In this document: positions 15,579-20,554 of the stretch, in pieces
Position numbering within the stretch: position 1 is the first letter of the stretch
Layout of the letters: every line of letters starts with the position of its first letter
From: a virus
Length of the DNA: 20,554 nucleotides
Reading direction: 5' to 3' (one strand)
Virus record (IMG/VR): IMGVR_UViG_3300025161_000038
Coordinates: 1-20,554 of that record
The notes under the pieces: generated by a model
The model's database searches: none
What the model saw: the letters and a program-made list of their open reading frames with translations, nothing else
What the model was told of the DNA's origin: nothing
Made by a program: the position numbers and the translations under genes

Positions 15579-15689
15579 GTGGAAATGCTAATAAGCAAAG
15601 TAGAAGAACTTTATCCCAAAGACTTGTTAGTCTTAGGGATAGTAAAATCACAACTGTCCCTGTATTACTGCAAAGTAAATAATAACTAA
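15579..15689 (+). CDS. Possible mini-protein (34-36 aa) in the leader
   Basis: A tiny frame begins at GTG 15579 or ATG 15585 and ends at TAA 15687-15689. It is preceded by a purine-rich AAAAGGGAGAG (15562-15572), close to a Shine-Dalgarno sequence, which is rare in this window. The product would read MLISKVEELYPKDLLVLGIV and then KSQLSLYYCKVNNN. It looks protein-like, but it spans a strong hairpin (15612-15641), so the region may instead be a non-coding regulatory leader. A short leader peptide is a third option. Confidence 0.35.
   Translation: MEMLISKVEELYPKDLLVLGIVKSQLSLYYCKVNNN
15612..15641 (+). other. Strong imperfect hairpin in the leader
   Basis: Bases 15612-15624 pair with 15629-15641 at 12 of 13 positions (one A-A mismatch) around a TGTT loop. 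No T-run follows, so it is not a standard terminator. It could be a processing site, an mRNA-stabilising hairpin between capsid genes, or part of one larger fold with the upstream pseudoknot. Confidence 0.6.
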
Positions 15690-15703
15690 CTAACAAGTTA
15701 AAA

Positions 15704-16708
15704 ATGATTGATAGAGTTCATAGCGTTATAGTTGGAAAGAACATAAGCAGGACAGCTAGTTTGGTAATCTATTCTTTGAATGGGAGTGCCGGAAACTTAG
15801 CTGATGGTGAAGTTTTTGTAGCAGACAAGAACAAGAAATTTGTAGAGGGTTCTATTGGTGTTGAAGATACTGATACTATCTACATTGGTGTTGGTCTTGG
15901 TTCTACAGTAACTTACGCCGATGCTAATGGTAATTCACTTACAACTAGACGCATAAAATGGTCTGCCCCCATTATGGGCAAATATGTTAAATCTTATGTT
16001 GGGACACCGTATACGGCTCGTGCTCAACAGTCTTCATCTTTTGCACACAGTATTACACCTGTGGCAGGAAAAGAGTATGTTCTTAGGATTATCTACAAAG
16101 ACATGGTAGAACATCCCGGACAGTTTACTCATACTTATAGGTATATTGCTACTAGTTCAGAAACAACTTCTGACGCTCTTTTTGCAAAACTTGCTGCTGT
16201 TGTTAATAAACACAGTGGTCGTAGGGTGACTGCTAGCAATAACAGTGGTACGTTTACACTCACAGCCCTTGCTATTCCGGAATCTACAACTTCAGTAAAC
16301 GATATAGATCCTGATATCCCAGTACATTTTGTGCCGGTGTTGGCTTCTGTAGAATCTACTGGTTGGGTTAATATTCCCGGAACATGGACTCATACCCCCA
16401 CAGTTAAAGGTGCTGGAAACTGGTTTCAGGTTAGAGATCGTGAAAAAGCCGCTCTTGGTTATCAGGGTGTTACTAACCAGACTTTGTTTCCTGTTAAGAA
16501 ACCCGATATTAGTGCTGTTGTTGGTTCTACTTATCACACTATTATCATAGAGAGTGAAATTGAATACAAAGCTGCTGACGATAGAGTTAGGAGAGCGCCT
16601 GTTACTGTTGAAATTTTTATTCCTTCGGCAGCTGGTCAGCTTGCTAACGTAGTGTCTACGCTTAACAGCTATATGGGTTCTGTTGGAAAAGATTCTATAG
16701 TTTTTTAA
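15704..16708 (+). CDS. Predicted virion structural protein (head accessory or tail)
   Basis: A 334-residue, beta-rich protein with high Ser/Thr/Gly/Val content and no enzyme motif. The N-terminal half alternates strands and turns (VIVGKNISRTASLVIYSLNG; DTIYIGVGLGSTVTYADANG). The middle has GKEYVLRIIYKDMVEHPGQ and TTSDALFAKLAAVVNKHSGR, a strand/helix pair of the kind found in tail-tube, sheath-like or capsid-decoration proteins of gut phages. The end has YHTIIIESEIEYKAADDRVR, then RRAPVTVEIFIPSAAGQL. It is preceded by the structured leader and followed 25 bases later by the strongly initiated gene at 16734. Its codons are enriched in ATT and GTT as in the capsid gene, suggesting abundance. The exact virion role cannot be told. 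Confidence 0.72.
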   Translation: MIDRVHSVIVGKNISRTASLVIYSLNGSAGNLADGEVFVADKNKKFVEGSIGVEDTDTIYIGVGLGSTVTYADANGNSLTTRRIKWSAPIMGKYVKSYVGTPYTARAQQSSSFAHSITPVAGKEYVLRIIYKDMVEHPGQFTHTYRYIATSSETTSDALFAKLAAVVNKHSGRRVTASNNSGTFTLTALAIPESTTSVNDIDPDIPVHFVPVLASVESTGWVNIPGTWTHTPTVKGAGNWFQVRDREKAALGYQGVTNQTLFPVKKPDISAVVGSTYHTIIIESEIEYKAADDRVRRAPVTVEIFIPSAAGQLANVVSTLNSYMGSVGKDSIVF

Positions 16709-16720
16709 TTTATAATTTAT

Positions 16721-16725
16721 AGGAG
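16721..16725 (+). promoter_or_regulatory. Strong Shine-Dalgarno sequence (AGGAG)
   Basis: AGGAG lies eight bases before ATG 16734, a textbook ribosome-binding site. Nearly every other gene here has an A-rich leader without one. This fixes the start and suggests unusually strong or differently controlled translation. Confidence 0.75.
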
Positions 16726-16733
16726 ATTTTAAA

Positions 16734-17204
16734 ATGGCTACGAAAAAATATAGATCTTTTGCATCTAAAAGAATTCAGAAGTTTACATGGAAGCAGTCTG
16801 TGGATGGTGGTACAAAAAATACTACCATAAGCCTTGGTACACTTCCTGCTAACATTTTGGTTTGTGGTGGTTTTGCTGTTGTTAACACACAGCCAATAGG
16901 TTCTAGTACTAGTATATCTTTTGGTTATACTGGACAAACTACGGCTCTTTATCCGCTTACTGCTGTATCAAACCTTACTGCTAACAAGGTTATAAAACTC
17001 CTTCCTGGGGCTGTTGACCTTAACAGTAGTGTTGCATATTCAGATTTTAATACAGCGGCTAATATGGTGTCTGCAACCAGAACTGGTAGTGCCCATGGTG
17101 CCTTTGTACTTACAGCGCCCAAGGATGTTGTTATTAGTATATCTAACAACACCGACCTTAGTGCTGGTGATATAACGTTGTTTATTGAGTACTATGTACT
17201 CTAA
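16734..17204 (+). CDS. Small beta-rich structural protein, possible capsid decoration or head fibre
   Basis: A 156-residue protein starting MATKKYRSFASKRIQKFTWK (a basic arm), followed by a beta-rich body: TTISLGTLPANILVCGGFAV, SSTSISFGYTGQTTALYPLT, HGAFVLTAPKDVVISISN and a final ITLFIEYYVL strand. The LGTLPANILV...G...V and SISFGYTG pattern resembles short phage structural proteins that coat or decorate virions. It has the strongest ribosome-binding site in the window and a perfect-stem terminator right after it, as expected for a highly abundant last gene of a capsid unit. Cysteine is almost absent. A decoration or fibre-base role is inferred. Confidence 0.72.
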   Translation: MATKKYRSFASKRIQKFTWKQSVDGGTKNTTISLGTLPANILVCGGFAVVNTQPIGSSTSISFGYTGQTTALYPLTAVSNLTANKVIKLLPGAVDLNSSVAYSDFNTAANMVSATRTGSAHGAFVLTAPKDVVISISNNTDLSAGDITLFIEYYVL

Positions 17205-17214
17205 TGTATAATTT

Positions 17215-17245
17215 GGGGGTTCCTCAAAGGAGCCCCCTTATTTTG
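17215..17245 (+). terminator. Intrinsic terminator after the head genes
   Basis: Bases 17215-17224 (GGGGGTTCCT) pair with 17228-17237 (AGGAGCCCCC) over ten positions (one G-U) around a CAA loop, followed by TTATTTTGTTT. It ends the capsid unit 11 bases after that stop codon. The next gene starts at 17252, so lysis genes would depend on read-through or a promoter not recognised here. Confidence 0.9.
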
Positions 17246-17251
17246 TTTAAA

Positions 17252-17560
17252 ATGAATGATATTGAATTGGCTGTTAAGCTTTCAAAAATAGATGATAAAT
17301 TAGAGGCCATATTGCAACAGGTCACTAAAACAAACGGTAGGGTTACCGATTTAGAAAATAGGGTTGATGTTATAGAAAAAGAACATATAGCAAATCCTAT
17401 AAAAGTTTACAAAGAAGATTTAGAAAATTTAAAAAAAGATATAGAAGTTATTAGAATGTTTTCTTCAAAACCAAAAATTTTAATGCTTACCATAGCCGGT
17501 ATTTTATTTTTATTACTTGCTAGTGGTATTTTTGATTTCATTAAGTTGCTTGCTAGATAA
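17252..17560 (+). CDS. Coiled-coil membrane protein, holin-like
   Basis: A 102-residue protein. Residues 5-65 form a heptad-rich coiled coil (LSKIDDKLEAILQQV; GRVTDLENRVDVIEKEH), and residues about 75-94 are one hydrophobic helix (ILMLTIAGILFLLLASGIF) near the C-terminus. This is the layout of XhlA-type haemolysin/holin-associated proteins. It comes immediately before the endolysin gene (stop overlaps its ATG by one base), which supports a role in lysis. The start at ATG 17252 is preferred because the in-frame ATG at 17204 lies upstream of the terminator hairpin. No close family match is asserted. Confidence 0.7.
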   Translation: MNDIELAVKLSKIDDKLEAILQQVTKTNGRVTDLENRVDVIEKEHIANPIKVYKEDLENLKKDIEVIRMFSSKPKILMLTIAGILFLLLASGIFDFIKLLAR

Positions 17561-18054
17561 TGGAAAATATAAGTAAACATATAAGTTACGAAGAGGCAAC
17601 ATTTAGTCCAGAGGCTAAAAGGTTGAGGATTGACAACACGCCAGATAAGGATAACCTTGAAAATATGAAGGCGTTGGCTGAGAAAGTTTTTGAGCCTATA
17701 AGGGAGAAATTTGGCGTTCCAATTTACATTCACTCTTTCTATAGGTCACAAAAACTTAACAAAGCCATTGGTGGTTCAAAAACAAGCCAGCATATGGCAT
17801 TAGAGGGCAGTGCTGCTATAGATATAGACTTTGAAGTCTATAAAAGGAATGTTACAAACAAAGAAGCGTTTGATTGGATACGAAAAAATATTGAGTTTGA
17901 CCAACTTATAGCCGAGGACATTGATGATAAAGGTAATATAAATTGGATACATATAAGTTACAACAGGTTTGGAAAGAACAGGGGTCAAGTTATGAAAATG
18001 GTTATTAAAGTAGATGAAAATGGAGAACGAAAAAAAATCTACGAAGAGTACTAA
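17560..18054 (+). CDS. M15-type peptidase endolysin
   Basis: This enzyme cuts peptide bonds in the peptidoglycan cross-bridge at the end of infection. The 164 residues contain the zinc-peptidase M15 pattern: HSFYRSQKLNKAIGG at 58-72, then SQHMALEGSAAIDID with H78 and D88 or D90, an EFDQLI segment at 112-117, and WIHISY with H131. These give the expected H-x(6+)-D and WxH ligands. There is no signal peptide or extra wall-binding domain, so the endolysin would need a holin to reach the wall. It is tightly coupled to the coiled-coil membrane gene upstream and overlaps the small membrane gene downstream. Confidence 0.87.
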   Translation: MENISKHISYEEATFSPEAKRLRIDNTPDKDNLENMKALAEKVFEPIREKFGVPIYIHSFYRSQKLNKAIGGSKTSQHMALEGSAAIDIDFEVYKRNVTNKEAFDWIRKNIEFDQLIAEDIDDKGNINWIHISYNRFGKNRGQVMKMVIKVDENGERKKIYEEY

Positions 18055-18256
18055 AATAGGATTCTTCGAAGAAGATGTTAATGTTTTTAGTATTACAAGA
18101 CTTATATTTGCGGTTGGTATTCTATGGTCCATTGTATTTACGACAGCATATTCTTTTAAAGAAGGAGTTACTGCTAGTGATTTGGCGTTAATCTTTGGTT
18201 CATTCTCTGGGGTATTTTCTGCTTTGAAAATAGGTAATAAAATTTTTGAAAAATAA
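18014..18256 (+). CDS. Small two-helix membrane protein, holin-like
   Basis: An 80-residue protein (or 78 if translation starts at ATG 18020) overlapping the end of the endolysin gene. A lysine-rich N-terminus (about 1-14) is followed by hydrophobic helices at about 27-46 (SITRLIFAVGILWSIVFTTA) and 54-72 (ASDLALIFGSFSGVFSALK), and a short basic end (NKIFEK). Two helices, small size, basic termini and a place in the lysis cassette are the usual signs of a holin, which makes inner-membrane holes for the endolysin. Which of this protein and the coiled-coil one is the actual hole former cannot be decided. Confidence 0.7.
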   Translation: MKMENEKKSTKSTKIGFFEEDVNVFSITRLIFAVGILWSIVFTTAYSFKEGVTASDLALIFGSFSGVFSALKIGNKIFEK

Positions 18257-18261
18257 ATATT

Positions 18262-18840
18262 ATGTTTAATAATATTAAGGTTCTACTTTTTGCTATAGGC
18301 GTGTTTGTACTGCTTGGTATAACCAATATAATGCAGTATAAACAAATAAAGGCTTTACAAGAAAGTCTTAGAATAAGTGAAAATAACTACATAGCTGTAG
18401 TAGATGAAAACTCTAGGCTTCAGGAACTTACTGTTGACCAGTTTAGAAAATACAATTACAAACTAGATAGTATAGCAAAAAACCTTAATATAAAATTAAA
18501 ACCTGGTGTTCAGGTTGTTCAATCTACGTATACCTATAAGGATACTGTAGCTTATAGAATAGAATTCAAAGATTCTACAATTTATAATATAATCAAAGGT
18601 GATACTTTAAAGTTTGTAGCCCCAAAAGGTTGTTTTGAGGTTTCTGGAATGGTTACCAAACAAGGCGTGGACATAGAAAACGTTGCAATAAAAGACGAGC
18701 TAACTGTATTTGTTAATGTAAAGGGTTACGACAAGAAATTTTTGTTTTTTAAATGGAAGCCCTATTATAGAGCTGTTGTTTATTCAAAGTGTAATAATGA
18801 TACTATACACGTTGAAGATTATATAAAAATAAAGAAATAA
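18262..18840 (+). CDS. Spanin-like membrane-anchored periplasmic protein
   Basis: A 192-residue protein with an N-terminal membrane helix (about 5-23, IKVLLFAIGVFVLLGITNIM), then a short coiled coil (about 28-75: QIKALQESLRISENNYI, QLDSIAKNL-like repeat), and a beta-rich outer part rich in aromatic and charged residues ending DYIKIKK. A single membrane anchor followed by periplasmic coiled coil and beta domain, directly after endolysin and holin-like genes, is the layout of inner-membrane spanins of phages with Gram-negative hosts. It has no lipoprotein motif and no overlapping outer-membrane spanin gene was found. A membrane-attached adhesion or exclusion protein is an alternative. Confidence 0.6.
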   Translation: MFNNIKVLLFAIGVFVLLGITNIMQYKQIKALQESLRISENNYIAVVDENSRLQELTVDQFRKYNYKLDSIAKNLNIKLKPGVQVVQSTYTYKDTVAYRIEFKDSTIYNIIKGDTLKFVAPKGCFEVSGMVTKQGVDIENVAIKDELTVFVNVKGYDKKFLFFKWKPYYRAVVYSKCNNDTIHVEDYIKIKK

Positions 18841-18843
18841 GCA

Positions 18844-20106
18844 ATGAATATAGACGAAATGCACATAGCCTTTAGAATAGGGCTTGACAAGACAACCTCT
18901 GGGTCATACCCGGACTTTTTGCCTGAAGAAATAGACTATTGGCTAAATATTGCTACAAGGGAATTTGTTAAAACAAGGTACAGCGGTGCCAACTCTAAGC
19001 AAGAAGCTTTCGAGCAAACCCAAAAGAGGACAGAAGATCTAAAGACTCTTGTTAAGAATACACTAATAGAAATGAATAGCGTGAGTAAGTGTAGGTCATA
19101 CGCTTACCAAGATTATGTTTGTAGGTTTGATGTTGGTAATAGGGTTAATTCTTATCTTGGTTTTCTTCCTACTAAACAAAAAATAATCAACACCGAAAAC
19201 GGTATAAGGCACGTAAGACCTATGTGGATAGTTTTGAATGAGTCCACATGCTTAGAAATTCCTACTGGTGGTGTTTATTCCTATGATATAAACATACCAC
19301 CTATGTTTAATTACTCGCAGGGTGGTGTTATAATAAAAGCAACATTTACAAAAAATTCTAATGTTGTAACTGGTGACATGAGTGGTTTTAATTTACTACA
19401 AGGATACATGTCTACTGGGTTGTGGGTTATATTAGACAATGATTTCTTTAATGGTAAATTCAAAAATATATCTAAGGTAAATAGTATAAACAGTTCTACA
19501 GAAATAATTTTAGAAGAAAAGTATAAAGGAGAAGGTGGAGTTGGTTATATGTTTTATTATTCAAATGCTACTTATCCAATAAACATTCCAGGAAGTACTA
19601 TAACAAATAAGAGATTTCCTGTTAAAGATAGTGATTTAAACAGGTTTTCCATGGATTTTGAAGATCCGCTTGGAGAACATGTTTTACAATATGGTTATGC
19701 AAGACCTATAAGATTGTTTAGGGATAATATGGTTGAGTTGGTTACCGATGGTAATTATATACCTGTATACTATGATTTAACATATTTAGCAAAGCCAATG
19801 TCAGTAAATTCTCTTACAAATACCACAACTTCAATAGAAGAAGACAAGGTTTATAAAGTTACTGGTGGTAGTATTAAGTATGATAATTGTTTGTATAACC
19901 AAAACGAATACTTTATAGGTGTTCGTGGTGTGAGCGCGTACTCTACACAATCTGGTACGCCCGTAATAACAATGCAAAAGGTTGATAGTGATATGCCAGA
20001 GCATACACATGATGAAATTGTTAACATTGCTGTGACTAAAGCTTTAAGCAATATAGAGTCACCTAGGTATCAACAGAATTTAATTGAAACTTTAAAACAA
20101 GAATAA
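18844..20106 (+). CDS. Head-tail connector/ring-like structural protein
   Basis: A 420-residue protein. The N-terminal helical part (MNIDEMHIAFRIGLDKTTSG, then DFLPEEIDYWLNIATREFVK and TRYSG, about 1-48) follows the pattern of connector/ring proteins in Bacteroidota and crAss-like phages: a helix, PDFxPEEIDxxLNxA, then FVKxRY. A helical segment continues to about 80. After it comes a long beta-rich body (about 85-370) with strand pairs such as GVIIKATFTKNSNVVTGDMS. Near the C-terminus lies PEHTHDEIVN with an HxH motif at H387/H389, then a helix to the end. Starts three bases after the spanin-like gene stop. The connector role is inferred from the N-terminal pattern and place next to the fibre gene. 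Confidence 0.72.
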   Translation: MNIDEMHIAFRIGLDKTTSGSYPDFLPEEIDYWLNIATREFVKTRYSGANSKQEAFEQTQKRTEDLKTLVKNTLIEMNSVSKCRSYAYQDYVCRFDVGNRVNSYLGFLPTKQKIINTENGIRHVRPMWIVLNESTCLEIPTGGVYSYDINIPPMFNYSQGGVIIKATFTKNSNVVTGDMSGFNLLQGYMSTGLWVILDNDFFNGKFKNISKVNSINSSTEIILEEKYKGEGGVGYMFYYSNATYPINIPGSTITNKRFPVKDSDLNRFSMDFEDPLGEHVLQYGYARPIRLFRDNMVELVTDGNYIPVYYDLTYLAKPMSVNSLTNTTTSIEEDKVYKVTGGSIKYDNCLYNQNEYFIGVRGVSAYSTQSGTPVITMQKVDSDMPEHTHDEIVNIAVTKALSNIESPRYQQNLIETLKQE

Positions 20107-20109
20107 TAA

Positions 20110-20554
20110 ATGTCATACAAAGTATATAATAGGTTTGATTTGGCTAGAATGATAGTATCTTATCTAGATGGGGTAAGATACGTATCAATAGACGGTGCCT
20201 CTACAGTATTTTCTACTGGCACGTTGGTAATAAAGCCGGGTAATAATATTACCTTTTCTACTTTTTCCAACGGATTTAGTATAATTGGTGATACAGCTGG
20301 TACAGCCAATTCTACCAATTATATGATGGCATCAGAGAGAGATAATTATTTTAAAACCTCTGCTAACACTTTTGCAAACTCAACTCACACCCATGGTAGT
20401 CTAGCGTTAACCAATTTGTCTGGTACCTCTAACAGCAATGGTCTTTCTTTAAGTGCTCCCAACATAGGTATAGCTGGTAATATAATATCTGCCGGATCTC
20501 AATCTGCAAATGCCAGTGGTACGGTTGTATTCTTTAATTCAAATGGTGTTAGTT
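20110..20554 (+). CDS. Tail fibre/receptor-binding protein, N-terminal part (cut by window edge)
   Basis: An open frame starts at ATG 20110, three bases after the previous stop, and runs off the right edge: 148 codons seen. The start (MSYKVYNRFDLARMIVSYLD, then GVRYVSIDGASTVFSTGTL) is an anchor-like domain. After residue about 45 the sequence becomes Ser/Thr/Asn/Gly-rich with few charges and short strand repeats (TNLSGTSNSNGLSLSAPNIG; SAGSQSANASGTVVFFNSNG). This is typical of trimeric fibres, and the last pattern is common in fibres of gut phages. An HTHG motif (H93-T94-H95) lies in the first repeat region. Length, receptor domain and any variable-repeat target lie beyond the window. Confidence 0.72.
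   Translation, partial: MSYKVYNRFDLARMIVSYLDGVRYVSIDGASTVFSTGTLVIKPGNNITFSTFSNGFSIIGDTAGTANSTNYMMASERDNYFKTSANTFANSTHTHGSLALTNLSGTSNSNGLSLSAPNIGIAGNIISAGSQSANASGTVVFFNSNGVS

Noticed and set aside
15612-15641. Leader hairpin as an intrinsic terminator
   Set aside because: No T-run follows the stem; the downstream bases are AGTAAAATCA-like.
17204-17251. Start at ATG 17204 for the coiled-coil membrane protein
   Set aside because: This would place a perfect-stem terminator inside the coding region and encode a glycine/proline/cysteine-free odd lead; ATG 17252 after the terminator starts directly with the coiled coil.
1-20554. CRISPR arrays, insertion sequences, tRNA genes, attachment sites
   Set aside because: No regularly spaced repeats, transposase-like frames, terminal inverted repeats or cloverleaf with anticodon and T-arm were noticed in reading through the window.

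Overview
The window is a piece of a tailed double-stranded DNA bacteriophage genome, read almost entirely on the + strand. The core is an ordered virion-assembly block: large terminase, portal, scaffold-like protein, major capsid protein, further head/neck proteins, lysis genes, a connector-like protein and the start of a fibre. The DNA is AT-rich, with much ATA for isoleucine and AGG/AGA for arginine. Most genes start after an A-rich leader (for example AAATTAAAATG) and not a Shine-Dalgarno sequence, which fits a Bacteroidota host. Gene order and protein sizes (terminase about 676 aa, portal 776 aa, major capsid 487 aa) resemble crAss-like (Crassvirales-type) or related gut Bacteroidota phages. 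That placement is inference, not a database result.

Layout. Bases 1-81 are the end of a gene. Bases 82-471 hold no gene but contain a GC-richer stretch (about 160-420) whose segments pair in a fully nested multibranch fold with a closing stem, a strong candidate for a structured RNA. A small two-helix membrane protein and a strong intrinsic terminator (771-802) follow. A second block (863-6996) holds a B12-dependent class II ribonucleotide reductase, an unrecognised 302-aa protein, several small proteins (among them a possible GroES-like co-chaperonin with an AT-hook-like insert and an acidic zinc-ribbon protein), and the small genes that usually precede the terminase, one of which may be the small terminase.

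The head block (6965-17204) holds TerL, portal, a ferritin, an acidic scaffold-like protein, the major capsid protein, a conserved phage protein, a structured 197-base leader with a potential pseudoknot, and two structural proteins. The second of these has the one textbook ribosome-binding site in the window. A perfect-stem terminator (17215-17245) closes it. The lysis block (17252-18840) has a coiled-coil/membrane protein, an M15-type peptidase endolysin, a holin-like protein and a spanin-like protein. A connector-like protein and a truncated fibre gene end the window.

The most notable items are the structured RNA near the left end; an apparently intact ferritin inside the capsid operon, with all ferroxidase ligands, in the place where many phages keep a prohead protease; HxH iron-site-like motifs in the last two proteins; the GroES-like/AT-hook protein; and the pseudoknot-plus-hairpin leader downstream of the capsid genes.
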